Assembly (NCBI GenBank): GCA_021806925.1
Contig: JAKAPS010000007.1
Location: 1-53,515 of the forward strand
Reading direction: 5' to 3'
Source: a bacterium
GTDB lineage: Bacteria > Patescibacteriota > Dojkabacteria > JAKAPS01
Length of the DNA stretch: 53,515 nt
Shown: positions 19,079-29,488 of the stretch, piece after piece
How the letters are laid out: every line of letters starts with the position of its first letter
How positions within the stretch are numbered: position 1 is the stretch's first letter
The notes under the pieces: model-generated
The model's input: only the letters and a program-made list of their open reading frames with translations
What the model was told of the DNA's origin: nothing
Databases searched by the model: none
Program-made: the position numbers and the translations under genes

Positions 19079-21184
19079 ATGAATACAAATAAGACTGCAA
19101 TTGTGATTAGTTTTATTCTTATTATTTTCTCCTTCATTTCCGCATTACTTCTTATATGGAGAATTCAGAGTCACAATACTATCACTCTATTAAAAACAAA
19201 CAGTGTTACAACAAATCAAGTGGCAGCAACAGCAATAAAAACTGGTACGAGTTATAGAAGCGTAACTTCGTATCCAACTGGCTGGTTTTCAAGTGGTCAA
19301 AATGCTGATCTAACTTTATCTGCAATTGGATTCAATAATGCAGGTGGTCCACTTACATTTAATCATTTAGGGAATATAGCTTCAGATGGGCGTCATTTAC
19401 TTGTTGCTGATAGAAATAACAATAGAATATTAATATGGAATTCTCTGCCTAAAAGCAATATCCCTCCAAATATAGTTTTGGGACAGGAAAATTTTACAAA
19501 TAATAATCCAGGAACAGGTATGAATAATTTAGATTGGCCTGTATCTGTAGCAACTGATGGAACACATGTTTTTGTAGCAGATACATATAACAATAGAATT
19601 TTAATATGGAATTCGTTTCCTACTAGAAATGATCAAAGCGCAGACATTGTATTAAATAATGTTGTGAACAACATACAGAACCCAACAAAGAATACAATAA
19701 TATGGCCATGGGCAGTGTGGACTAATGGGAAAAAACTCATAGTAACTTCAACTCAATCAGGTTCAGTTCTAATATGGAATTCAATTCCTACCAGAAATAA
19801 CCAACCTGCAGATATATTATTAAATGCTGGTGGGAATTTCGGGACCCCCCGTTCTATTGCAAGTGATGGTAAGACACTTATGATAGGAGATCATAATGCA
19901 AAATTAAACAATGGTAATCCAGGTAATTTCTTTTGGTCAACATTTCCTACAAAGGATAATGAACCATACAGTTCATTCATATCAACTCAATCAAATTCAC
20001 AATCACCTGGAAATGTAAGTGAGATATTTTGGGGTGGTGTATATACGCCAGATGGAAAATTTCTATCAATTGGTAATACACTTCTTGAATGGAACTCATT
20101 TCCACAGAATTCAAGTAGTTTTCCAAATATGATTATCGGAGGATCTAGTGGAGGAGTTATCACAGCAAATTCAAATGATTTATATCAATTTGATGCTGGT
20201 GATGGTTCAGGGGAGGTTCTAGCTGGCAACACACTATACGTATCATTATCAAACGGAAATAGGATTATTGGATTCAATTCTATTCCTACGACACAAAATG
20301 CTAAACCAGATTTCTCTATAGGTTCACCAAATATAAATACAAATACACTTCTAACAAATTATATAATGTCTAATCCAGTTCCAGCAACTAACGGAAAGAG
20401 TTTGTTTGTGAGTTCAGATTTTGATAAAAGTTTATATGTATATAAAAATCTGCCAAACCAATCAAATGCATATCCAGATTATGTTATTCCATATGGGGGC
20501 TGGTCCAATGCCTTATATGGGAATACTTTCGCAGAAGCAGATACACAAAGCATATATATATGGAATACTCTACCTACTAATGGTCAATTACCAAACGAAA
20601 TATTGACAAATCATATTGGAAATGTTCACTTACAGAGTGCGAAAGGTGTTGCAATAGATAGTCAATATTTCTATATATCTGATTCTGAAGCAAATAAAGT
20701 GTATGTGTTTAAGGGAATACCAACCTATAGCAGTAATCCAATATATACAATAAATGTTAATCAACCATACAGAATTTCAAGTGATGGGACATATTTAGTT
20801 GTTACAACTACACTTGATAATTTGACTGGACATGTAAAAGTATATATGGTTAATCAATTATCAAATAATATAAAGCCAATATGGACACTTACTGATAAAC
20901 AAATTCAAACAAACCTACCAGAAAGTGCTGTGGTCTCACATGGAAGTTTGTTTATTGCTGATACTGGTTTTAACAGAGTGTTAATATGGAAAAATATTAC
21001 AGAAGCAATTCAGGGAAAACAACCAGATACTGTTTTAGGGGAGTCTATACTATCCCCAATTCTAGTTCCGCAAATAGGAACATCAACTTTATTCTGGCCT
21101 TCCAATGTAGCGTTTGATGGAAGTTTTTTATGGGTAGGTGAATTTAAATTTTCTGAAAGACTGCTTCGTTATTCAGTTCATTAA
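19079..21184 (+). CDS. Membrane-anchored beta-propeller (NHL-like) repeat protein
   Basis: N-terminal TM; recurring ILIWNSLP / ILIWNSFPTRN / VLIWNSIPTRN / LLEWNSFP / IIGFNSIPT / IYIWNTLPT / VYVFKGIPT blades. Confidence 0.8.
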   Translation: MNTNKTAIVISFILIIFSFISALLLIWRIQSHNTITLLKTNSVTTNQVAATAIKTGTSYRSVTSYPTGWFSSGQNADLTLSAIGFNNAGGPLTFNHLGNIASDGRHLLVADRNNNRILIWNSLPKSNIPPNIVLGQENFTNNNPGTGMNNLDWPVSVATDGTHVFVADTYNNRILIWNSFPTRNDQSADIVLNNVVNNIQNPTKNTIIWPWAVWTNGKKLIVTSTQSGSVLIWNSIPTRNNQPADILLNAGGNFGTPRSIASDGKTLMIGDHNAKLNNGNPGNFFWSTFPTKDNEPYSSFISTQSNSQSPGNVSEIFWGGVYTPDGKFLSIGNTLLEWNSFPQNSSSFPNMIIGGSSGGVITANSNDLYQFDAGDGSGEVLAGNTLYVSLSNGNRIIGFNSIPTTQNAKPDFSIGSPNINTNTLLTNYIMSNPVPATNGKSLFVSSDFDKSLYVYKNLPNQSNAYPDYVIPYGGWSNALYGNTFAEADTQSIYIWNTLPTNGQLPNEILTNHIGNVHLQSAKGVAIDSQYFYISDSEANKVYVFKGIPTYSSNPIYTINVNQPYRISSDGTYLVVTTTLDNLTGHVKVYMVNQLSNNIKPIWTLTDKQIQTNLPESAVVSHGSLFIADTGFNRVLIWKNITEAIQGKQPDTVLGESILSPILVPQIGTSTLFWPSNVAFDGSFLWVGEFKFSERLLRYSVH

Positions 21185-21213
21185 TAGTAGGAGGTGAATT
21201 TATATATATAATT

Positions 21214-21477
21214 ATGGACAAATTTATAAAGATAATTAAGGATATTTCAAATATACTTTTTATTGTGAATGGTGTTATATGGTTGATTATTGGCATAGTA
21301 ATCATATTTGCAATAGTACGAGTTGGGACTTCTGGAGTTGAACAGGTTATAGGTGGTACAGTTGGAACTCAGCAACAGCAGGGTACCCAAGTTAACGGTC
21401 AACCGGTAGGAGTTCAACAACAAATGCAACCGAGTCAGGTTATTCCAAGTAATCAACAAAATGTATATCCTTCTTAA
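21214..21477 (+). CDS. Small membrane protein with Q-rich tail
   Basis: One TM segment followed by QQQQGTQVNGQPVGVQQQMQPSQ. Confidence 0.5.
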   Translation: MDKFIKIIKDISNILFIVNGVIWLIIGIVIIFAIVRVGTSGVEQVIGGTVGTQQQQGTQVNGQPVGVQQQMQPSQVIPSNQQNVYPS

Positions 21478-22011
21478 ATGGTTTTATATGGATTGCAACT
21501 GTGGGTTGTATATATCCAAGGATAAGTAACTCATAGTAATGTGATCACGAATAATACTTTTATATAGGCTTTTTTAGAGGTTCTTATTTCTTTACGACAT
21601 CACCACAGTGTGTATAAACTTGACTATAGTTTTTCCTTAAGTAGTATTCGTATGATTAAGGAATATCAATATATATGAATATCTTCGCGCCATGCAATAG
21701 GTGAGGTGGGATCCTCCAGAACACCTTGGAAGAGTTGATGACCTTTCTTCTATTTTCTATCTTTTCTTGCAACAAAGTAGGAACAGTTTTATGTTTCTGA
21801 CAACAAGTTATTCACTCTTCCTCACATCTATTTACTCCATCTGTGCTTCACTTGATCTTTTTTTTTAGTACTATTACAACTTCTATTGGTAGGAGGTGGA
21901 CATATCCAGTCGGACTTTACACAGACTCCAAGAATATCACCATTAATAATTACAGAAGGTACAACACAGTAAATATAGAGCATATTGAGATTATTTTAGC
22001 AGTAATACTTA

Positions 22012-22179
22012 ATTCACCCTTACCGATAAGATATATGTATATAAGTGCCTAAATACAGCACATACTATTCCACCTGCAAAGCCAAGTATCATATCGTTAA
22101 AATGAATTCCACTAAAAAATGAAAACATAAAGAAAGCAATTGCAGGTGAAATATATTTAAAACTTTTTTCAATAATACC
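22012..22179 (-). other. Short hydrophobic reading-frame remnant
   Basis: Translates ...SPAIAFFMFSFFSGIHFNDMILGFAGGIVCAVFRHLYTYIL; stop immediately upstream, not in the ORF track. Confidence 0.25.
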
Positions 22180-22240
22180 TTACTTGCTGATATACATATT
22201 CTATATATTAACGCATTAGAAATTTATTAGTCAACGATTA

Positions 22241-22963
22241 TTAGAGCAGTCTAAACATATTACTAATCCCAACTTTTTGATATGATAATTTTTTATACAG
22301 ATTAATAGCTTTTCCAGATGAATCTGTTCTTAAAAATATAGTTTTACCAATATACATATTCTCTAACTCATGTATAAACATTTCCATATAGCCTCTATTC
22401 CTGAATTCAGGAAGTGTTGATATTGAATATATATATATGTATTCGTTAAAATTATATGTAAGAATAATAGAAACAGGTTTACTATTAACTGTTCCTAAAA
22501 AGTATTTAAACCCAGAATTAATGTTTCTAACTAGAGCTTCATCAGAATTTATAAGTTTGTTATTTAATTTTGAATCATTGTTATAGTTATTTAACCATGT
22601 AATAGAATATATCCTTGATATTTCAAAAAGATTATTTCCTTCTAATCCGTCCTCAAGCCTTATACTTTCATCCTTTAACTTATACTCATTGTCTGGTTTG
22701 AAGAAAAACCATGTTGAACTTGATTCAAGTTTATACATATCACCTATGCAACTGCTGTAAGATGACTCTTCATTGTCCTTAATTAGTATCCTTGGATAAG
22801 TTATATATTTATCAATACTCAATTGATTATTCATCGCAAACATAAAATTTGAAGACTTTACTGGAAATATAACAAAAGCAAAATCATTCTTTTCAATCAA
22901 TACTGCATTGTTATATTTTTTTAAGAATTCTACCCAAACATATATACATTTATCTAAATCCAT
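22241..22963 (-). CDS. GNAT-family N-acetyltransferase-like protein
   Basis: ISTLPEFRNRGYMEMFIHELE...FLRTDSSGKAINLYKKLSYQKVG. Confidence 0.72.
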   Translation of the reverse strand: MDLDKCIYVWVEFLKKYNNAVLIEKNDFAFVIFPVKSSNFMFAMNNQLSIDKYITYPRILIKDNEESSYSSCIGDMYKLESSSTWFFFKPDNEYKLKDESIRLEDGLEGNNLFEISRIYSITWLNNYNNDSKLNNKLINSDEALVRNINSGFKYFLGTVNSKPVSIILTYNFNEYIYIYSISTLPEFRNRGYMEMFIHELENMYIGKTIFLRTDSSGKAINLYKKLSYQKVGISNMFRLL

Positions 22964-23040
22964 GTGTGAAATACAACACTCCCCTTATGTATATTAACCA
23001 TTAAGATTATACTAAAACAAAGAGGGGAGTAGTAGATATT

Positions 23041-23529
23041 TTAAACAACTGAATAAGCGACACTATCAACGTAATTACCATTTTCATATACCTTTATCAT
23101 GTAACTACCAGTTGGATAATCCAATCCACCTGATTTGTTCCAATTGAAATAGAAATATGGTACACCAGAGGTTCCAACAGTCGCCTGCATACTGTCAATA
23201 AAGTTATTATTATAGTATCTTACATATGTAAATACATCTGTATTTTTTGAGTTCTTTAGATCAAGGACCATGTAGATATTTCTATCTACTTTACTATTAA
23301 ATACGTATGTCTCACCATTTGCAGATGCATTTGATGCAATAGATCTGCTCATTTGGACTTTCACTACATCGTTGTAGCTTGGTACAGTAGAAGTATTAAA
23401 ATTTATTAGTTGCTTTTGCGGGAAAAAAGAATAAAGAAAAAGCATTGCTAAAAGTCCTATTGCAAAACCAGTTAATGCAAGAATCCATTTATCACCATTC
23501 TCAGTTGTTATTTTACTTAAATTAAACAT
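23041..23529 (-). CDS. Membrane-anchored protein with extracellular domain shared with 24028-25032
   Basis: N-terminal TM; VRYYNNNFIDSMQA...FNWNKSGGLDYPTGSYMIKVYENGNYVDSVAYSVV. Confidence 0.6.
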   Translation of the reverse strand: MFNLSKITTENGDKWILALTGFAIGLLAMLFLYSFFPQKQLINFNTSTVPSYNDVVKVQMSRSIASNASANGETYVFNSKVDRNIYMVLDLKNSKNTDVFTYVRYYNNNFIDSMQATVGTSGVPYFYFNWNKSGGLDYPTGSYMIKVYENGNYVDSVAYSVV

Positions 23530-23560
23530 TTTAATTTTCCTTTTCTATATATACACACAT

Positions 23561-23992
23561 TTAATCTCCCTTTGTAGGAGTTGCACTAACTGTTGTTGTA
23601 GCAGTTACACTTAAAGTAGCTGTTGGGGTAGTTGTTGATTTAGACCCATCTGTTCCATCAGTTGATTTTGAATCTGTCGCATCAGAAGATGAAGAACTAT
23701 CAGTATTTGATGAAGATGATTCACTTTCAATTTCTTTTTCAACTTCACTTCCTGTATCAGTTTCACTTATCTTTGATGAAGCAGTATCTCCAGCAGTTTG
23801 ATTTTCATTTTGAGTTACACTATTAACAATAGTACTAATTCCTGGAACTGAAGCATCAGCTTGTATCCCTTGTTTTATAGTATTCGTGTAATCACTTGCA
23901 GATGATGCAAATACTGATTTAATTGAAAAATAACTAAATATACCAAGCATAAAAAAAAGTATAAATATAGTTATTTTGGCAGTTTTACTCAT
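23561..23992 (-). CDS. Secreted/anchored Ser/Thr-rich low-complexity protein
   Basis: N-terminal TM; SSSSNTDSSSSSDATDSKSTDGTDGSKSTTTPTATLSVTATTTVSATPT. Confidence 0.6.
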   Translation of the reverse strand: MSKTAKITIFILFFMLGIFSYFSIKSVFASSASDYTNTIKQGIQADASVPGISTIVNSVTQNENQTAGDTASSKISETDTGSEVEKEIESESSSSNTDSSSSSDATDSKSTDGTDGSKSTTTPTATLSVTATTTVSATPTKGD

Positions 23993-24027
23993 ATAAAATT
24001 GTCACCCCCTTTATTAAATTCATTTTC

Positions 24028-25032
24028 TTATATAATTGTATAATAAATACTAGTATAATAGTAACCATTTATAAAAAGCTTTAATTCATAGTTTCCTGAT
24101 GGGTAATTTGAACCAGTTGGCTTCACCCAGGAAAAATCAAAATACCCATTTGAAATACTTGATGGAGGAACTGCTGCACGAGCGTCAATATAGTAATTGT
24201 TATAATATCTAACATATGATATTGCAGTGCTGGAAGTTACATTAGTAACATGCAGTGCAGCATATATACCAGATGTATTACTTGGAAATGTACTCATAGA
24301 GTTAGCAGGTGCACCACTTGCAGTTAAACTGTTTGTCATAGATACTGATACTATGTTTGGATATACTGAACCAGAACTACTTGAGACTGTGTAAGACGAA
24401 TTGTTATTTTGACTTGCTGTAGGAGTAGGTGTTACCATTGCTTTTATTGTATTTAGCATTGTCTGAGCAGATTTGTAGTTGGAATCTGCTGGTATTACAT
24501 TTGCAAGGTCTGATAACGCACAACTATAATTCTTTGAATTATAGCAACTTAATCCAGAATTATACGCAGTAACTGATTTACTAATATCACCAAGTAAAAC
24601 AGTGATTTTCAATAAATAATTTTGTGAAGAAGTATAAAGACTAGATGTAGACTGAACAGATGAAAATTGCGTTTGTGCAAGTACATAATTATTTTTGTTA
24701 TATTCACTTACTCCATTGTTAAAATCATTTATTGAATTAATCTGACCAGTTGAATAGGCAAGTCCATTGCTTGCTATACTTCTATTAAATATAGAGTACT
24801 TAAGTGCTAATTTATACATGGTATTAGCAGAATAAAAATTGCTTTTCTTTATATCATCCTGTGCATTTGAAATTATGAAATAACTGAATAAATAATCACC
24901 GAGAATAAATAAGACAACAATTATTCCAAAAGCAATTGATACGAATTTAAAAGATTTGAGATTTAAATATTTCCTTTTGAACTTAATCCACAGATTCCTT
25001 ATATCCTTCTTTAAAAAAATTAAAAATACCAT
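24028..25032 (-). CDS. Membrane-anchored protein with TPR-like middle region and shared C-terminal domain
   Basis: N-terminal TM; repeated YNxxNYxxAxxxF; C-terminus VRYYNNYYIDARAA...FSWVKPTGSNYPSGNYELKLFINGYYYTSIYYTII. Confidence 0.65.
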   Translation of the reverse strand: MVFLIFLKKDIRNLWIKFKRKYLNLKSFKFVSIAFGIIVVLFILGDYLFSYFIISNAQDDIKKSNFYSANTMYKLALKYSIFNRSIASNGLAYSTGQINSINDFNNGVSEYNKNNYVLAQTQFSSVQSTSSLYTSSQNYLLKITVLLGDISKSVTAYNSGLSCYNSKNYSCALSDLANVIPADSNYKSAQTMLNTIKAMVTPTPTASQNNNSSYTVSSSSGSVYPNIVSVSMTNSLTASGAPANSMSTFPSNTSGIYAALHVTNVTSSTAISYVRYYNNYYIDARAAVPPSSISNGYFDFSWVKPTGSNYPSGNYELKLFINGYYYTSIYYTII

Positions 25033-25096
25033 TATCTAAATATATAAAGTTATATGTTCAGTAAAAGTATAAATAATAAATTAAATATGTGTCAAA

Positions 25097-26380
25097 TTAT
25101 ATTAATTCCTTTAAGACTTGAGGAATATTAAATGAGCCATCTTCATTCTGGTTATTCTCAATAATAGCTTTAATTAACCTTCCTGTAAATCCAGTAGCAT
25201 CATTAGTATAGCAATATACTTTTTCTCCACTCTTTTCATCAATATATTTAATATTCAGTCCTCTAGATTGATAATCACCATTGAAATCAGCAGAATGTGT
25301 TTCCCTATATCTATTCTCCGAAGGCATCCATGTTTCCATATCAGTTTGAGTCAAATTAGTAAATCCCATATCACCAGTGCATAAACGCATTTCTTGAAAT
25401 GGTAAACCCAGGCTGTTAATTAAATACCTCTCAATAGCAGTCAATAATTTATGTTCTTCAATACCTTCTTCAGTGTTCGATATGCTAATCATTTCTGCTT
25501 TATCAAATTGGTGTAATCTAAGAACACCTTTTAGATCCTTTCCATAACTTCCAGATTCTCTTCTCAAGCATGTACTTATTCCAACCATTCTAATAGGTAG
25601 TTCAGACTCTTTTAGAATTCTATCCATAAACATTGGCATAAGTGTATGTTCACTACTACCAACTAAAAACAGATCATCGTTTGGAATATAATATTTATCA
25701 TCCATAGGGTCCCTCCTGCCTGTTTTTGCAAATACTTCGTTTTTAATCATAATTGGAGGAATAACAGGAACAAATGCCTTGTAATTCTTGGTGTTTATTC
25801 CATTCTTAACTATTGTATCTTTAATAAATTCTGAATCTGTCACAAGTTTAAAAAAATATCTTGTTAAAGCTAATTGAAGCATAACCGCCTCTGCTTTAAA
25901 ATATACAAACCTGCTACCTGCTACATTAACACCAGATTTAAAATCAAAATACCCCATCTTTTCACCTAAATCATGATCACTTAATGGAGTAAAGCTAAAA
26001 TCTCTTATTTTCCCGTATTTTTCGACAACAACATTCATTGTTTCATCAATACCTATTGGAACATCTTTTAATGGGACATTAGGAATTTTAGACAAATTTA
26101 AAATATACTCCTCTTCAAATTTATTCATTTCTTTTTCAAGAACAGACAGTCTTTCCTTTATTTTTCTTCCAGTTTCTATTGCCTCTTTGTTATTTCCTAT
26201 ACCATTTTGTTTTGAATTTGATTTCCTCTCAGAGTTTAATTCTTCAATTTCATTCTTTAATTTTGAGTATTCAGAATATGATTTTATACATTGTTCAACT
26301 ACTTTAGGGTCTCTTTGCCTATTTTTCATTGCATCTTCAACCGCTGATTGATTTTCTATTACAAAACGTATATTTAGCAT
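25097..26380 (-). CDS. serS: Seryl-tRNA synthetase
   Basis: MLNIRFVIENQSAVEDAMKNR; GISTCLRRESGSYGKDLKGVLRLHQFDKAEM; class II motifs. Confidence 0.96.
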   Translation of the reverse strand: MLNIRFVIENQSAVEDAMKNRQRDPKVVEQCIKSYSEYSKLKNEIEELNSERKSNSKQNGIGNNKEAIETGRKIKERLSVLEKEMNKFEEEYILNLSKIPNVPLKDVPIGIDETMNVVVEKYGKIRDFSFTPLSDHDLGEKMGYFDFKSGVNVAGSRFVYFKAEAVMLQLALTRYFFKLVTDSEFIKDTIVKNGINTKNYKAFVPVIPPIMIKNEVFAKTGRRDPMDDKYYIPNDDLFLVGSSEHTLMPMFMDRILKESELPIRMVGISTCLRRESGSYGKDLKGVLRLHQFDKAEMISISNTEEGIEEHKLLTAIERYLINSLGLPFQEMRLCTGDMGFTNLTQTDMETWMPSENRYRETHSADFNGDYQSRGLNIKYIDEKSGEKVYCYTNDATGFTGRLIKAIIENNQNEDGSFNIPQVLKELI

Positions 26381-26431
26381 ATATTTTTATGTTAATATAT
26401 ATCAGGAAATATTTCAAATATTGCGGTATAT

Positions 26432-27178
26432 ATGTTATTTGAAGGTAAAATAGATGTTCATTTATTAAATTTAATAAATGCTATAAGAAAAACAAAAAGC
26501 AAAGCTAAACTGCTTAATTTAAATTATGAGATATTAAAGGTTGAGAGATTCATAACAACACCAGACAGATTACAAAATAGTGCTGATAGTTATTTCTCAA
26601 CAATACTGGATATATACAGCAATCGACCATACAATACACCAATATTTAATGAATTGTTATGTAAAGCATATAAAGAATATGGAATTATAAAGTTATATAA
26701 CTCCAACTACATATATTCTGAAGAATTACTCAAAAAATCCCTAGATCTTTCAATACAATATAACTTTAATTCTGAACATGTATTAATACAAAGCTATATA
26801 GATTTGCTGCTTAATATAGATAAGACATTCATTTATGAATCAATTGATGAATATATAGATGTAGATAAAGCATTAATGATTGTGCGTATGAATCACGAAT
26901 ATGTGATTGAACTATTAATTAATAAAGCAATTATTCAATTAAGAAATATGAACTATGATAAAGCATACATGCTGTTAAATATGTCAGAGCAATATATATA
27001 TTCAAATCTGCTTACAAGCAGATATTTACTCTATTTATGCGAAATATATGGATTATGCTGTAAATGTAAAATTGATACAGAAACATACGCAAATAAATTT
27101 GAAACAGTATTTATTCAATTAGAAAAACCATTGAAAACATACATATTGAATAGATTAAGGATATTCTGTTATTATTAG
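26432..27178 (+). CDS. Hypothetical protein, helical (TPR-like)
   Basis: Complete ORF with helical-repeat-like composition. Confidence 0.45.
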   Translation: MLFEGKIDVHLLNLINAIRKTKSKAKLLNLNYEILKVERFITTPDRLQNSADSYFSTILDIYSNRPYNTPIFNELLCKAYKEYGIIKLYNSNYIYSEELLKKSLDLSIQYNFNSEHVLIQSYIDLLLNIDKTFIYESIDEYIDVDKALMIVRMNHEYVIELLINKAIIQLRNMNYDKAYMLLNMSEQYIYSNLLTSRYLLYLCEIYGLCCKCKIDTETYANKFETVFIQLEKPLKTYILNRLRIFCYY

Positions 27179-27267
27179 CACTCACCACCACCACTTGACA
27201 AAATAAACAAACTGATGTTTAATATTAGAAGTGAGAGGAGGTGAAGAGTGATAAAATTCGAAAACTT

Positions 27268-27672
27268 ATGAAATATATAAAACTATATAACCCAATAAGT
27301 AATATTGACCCTATTAATGACATGATTGGCTTTGATCCATTCTTCAATACTCAATCAATGCCAGCAAATATATGGGAAGATGAAACAAATGTTTATGTAG
27401 AAATTTCATTACCTGGATTCAAAAAAGAAAATATAAAGATTAATATTTCTGGTAACAAACTTTTCATTACAGCAGAGTCATCAAAAGAAGATTCTGAAAA
27501 GAAAGGTAAATATCATAAACATGAATTCAGCTATAAATCAATAACAAGAAATTTTGATTTACCTGAAACTGTTTCACAAAATGATGTTACAGCAACTTTT
27601 GAAAATGGAATACTTAATGTAAAACTTAAGAAACAAACAAGTGCAATATCAAAAGAAGTTGTAATAGAGTAA
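27268..27672 (+). CDS. Hsp20/alpha-crystallin small heat-shock protein
   Basis: ANIWEDETNVYVEISLPGFKKENIKINISGNKLFITAESS...FENGILNVKLKK; likely ATG start 27268 (GTG at 27241 possible). Confidence 0.92.
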   Translation: MKYIKLYNPISNIDPINDMIGFDPFFNTQSMPANIWEDETNVYVEISLPGFKKENIKINISGNKLFITAESSKEDSEKKGKYHKHEFSYKSITRNFDLPETVSQNDVTATFENGILNVKLKKQTSAISKEVVIE

Positions 27673-27684
27673 CAAAATACATAA

Positions 27685-27732
27685 CCCTCTACACGATTAA
27701 TATTTGCCTCAAACGTGTAGGGGGTCTATTTT
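27685..27732 (+). terminator. Rho-independent terminator after hsp20
   Basis: Stem CCCTCTACACG / CGTGTAGGGGG followed by TCTATTTT. Confidence 0.8.
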
Positions 27733-27808
27733 AAAATAGGAAAACTACTTTTACAAAGCTAAAAACAACAGCAATCGAGTATGTTTAATACAACACAATC
27801 ATAATATA

Positions 27809-28198
27809 TTATCTTCCTTCTTTTATAATTCTGAAGACTTTATCAATATCATTTTTATCTATAGGAGGTACAATTTTAAATGAAGGCTTTATGTGAATAT
27901 GCACGTGTGGAACTACTTGTCCACTTGTCTCACCGTTGTTTTGCGTAAGCTTAAATCCATCGGCATTTAGTATATTGATCAACATTTTAGAGACATGCTT
28001 TACTTCTACTATAAATACAGATAGATCCTCATCATTAAAATCCATAATTGTTCTTACATGTATTTTAGGAACTACAAGAGTATGGGCAAAGCAAGTCGGA
28101 TCAATATCCAAGAATGATATAACATTATCATTTTCATAAACTATATATGATGGTAAATCTCTTCTTATTATTTTACAAAACACGCAATTATCTTCCAT
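27809..28198 (-). CDS. HIT-family hydrolase
   Basis: CVFCKIIRRDLPSYIVYEND...GQVVPHVHIHIKP. Confidence 0.94.
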   Translation of the reverse strand: MEDNCVFCKIIRRDLPSYIVYENDNVISFLDIDPTCFAHTLVVPKIHVRTIMDFNDEDLSVFIVEVKHVSKMLINILNADGFKLTQNNGETSGQVVPHVHIHIKPSFKIVPPIDKNDIDKVFRIIKEGR

Positions 28199-29297
28199 AT
28201 ATTTTTATATTATTATACACTTCCTCATATACTTCAATAGTTCTCTTTGCAGTATTATCCCATGTAAATCTTAGGGAATTTATATGACCATTTTTTATAA
28301 GATTTTGTCTTTTTATTTCATTATCCAGTAAGCTTTTTATACTCTCATAAAGTTCATCTAATGAATTTGGATTAAAGTATATACAACACTCATCACTCCC
28401 TCCAATCTCTCTGTGGCATGAAGCATCAGATGCAATTACTGGAACAAAATGCCTTTGCCCCTCCACTATAGGAAAAGAGAATCCTTCATAAAATGAAGGC
28501 ATTACTAAACAAAATGCTTTCGATGTTAGGGCATTCTTCTCTATATCAGTTACATAATCACAATATATTGTATATTTATCTTCAATCTTCTTGTAACCAG
28601 GAAGTGTTTTTCCAATAACAACCAAGGGAATTTTCAATTTACTTGCTGCTTTAGCTAATATATCTATGTTCTTTCTTTTTTCTAAACTCCCAATATATAT
28701 TATATATTTTTCTGGGATATTAAATTTTTTGAAGACATCTTTGCTATCACTCTCACTAACATCTAATGTATCCACTCCTAAATATACCACTCTTATCTTC
28801 TCTGGATTAATTTTAAGATATTTGACAACATCGTTCCTCGTCCATTCTGAATTCGCTATCAACATACTAGAGTGCTTTATTGAAGAATACAGAAAGTGTT
28901 TCCAATAAAATTTTGAAATTGGAGTCCTGTATTCAATTGGGTATATTAAAGGAATTATATCATGAACTGTTAATATAATTTTCTTCTTAGGATAGAATAG
29001 GGGAGAAGAGAATCCAGTTATATGCACTATATCAACTTTCTTGTTTGATAATATAACAGGTCGCTCAAGTTGATCATATATAAATCTCTTTGGTGTACTT
29101 AAATCACCACTAAATATTTTTGAAGAAAATTCATTGATTGCAAATTTTTTCTTATCAGAAAACTTCTTAAGAGAATTAAATAATTCATATGAGTATACAC
29201 CTATTCCGGTTTTTTTCCCTTTACCAGGTTGTGTATCAACAAATACATTACATATCCTGCTACTTGTGTTTCCATTATTGTTTACTTTTTCATACAT
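28188..29297 (-). CDS. Glycosyltransferase family 4
   Basis: YLGVDTLD, YIGSLEKRKNIDILAKAASKL, PSFYEGFSFPIVEGQRHFVPVIASDASCHREIGG. Confidence 0.93.
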   Translation of the reverse strand: MYEKVNNNGNTSSRICNVFVDTQPGKGKKTGIGVYSYELFNSLKKFSDKKKFAINEFSSKIFSGDLSTPKRFIYDQLERPVILSNKKVDIVHITGFSSPLFYPKKKIILTVHDIIPLIYPIEYRTPISKFYWKHFLYSSIKHSSMLIANSEWTRNDVVKYLKINPEKIRVVYLGVDTLDVSESDSKDVFKKFNIPEKYIIYIGSLEKRKNIDILAKAASKLKIPLVVIGKTLPGYKKIEDKYTIYCDYVTDIEKNALTSKAFCLVMPSFYEGFSFPIVEGQRHFVPVIASDASCHREIGGSDECCIYFNPNSLDELYESIKSLLDNEIKRQNLIKNGHINSLRFTWDNTAKRTIEVYEEVYNNIKIYGR

Positions 29298-29465
29298 AAA
29301 ATTTAACTACTTGAATCATTATATATAATAAAATATATTAATGGATAATATTCTTCTAATAGTTTGAGAAATAGAAGAAAAACTGCTAAACAAAAAATTA
29401 ACTCAAATGCAAAAAAGAAAATAATAGAGTAGAGAAAAAAAGTAAAGAAGAAGAAGAAGAGAGAG

Positions 29466-29488
29466 AAAAAAAAAAAAAAAAAAAAAAA
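29466..29488 (+). repeat. A23 homopolymer within a GA-rich polypurine tract
   Basis: Uninterrupted run of 23 A preceded by AAGAAGAAGAAGAAGAGAGAG. Confidence 0.9.

Noticed and set aside
21843-22052. 69-aa plus-strand ORF in the gene-poor gap
   Set aside because: No motif or credible initiation context; the opposite strand shows a better, though eroded, membrane-protein-like frame.
22978-23030. ACTCCCC...GGGGAGT inverted repeat between the GNAT gene and the surface protein gene
   Set aside because: Loop is about 39 nt with no clear U-tract; possibly a terminator but too weak to call.
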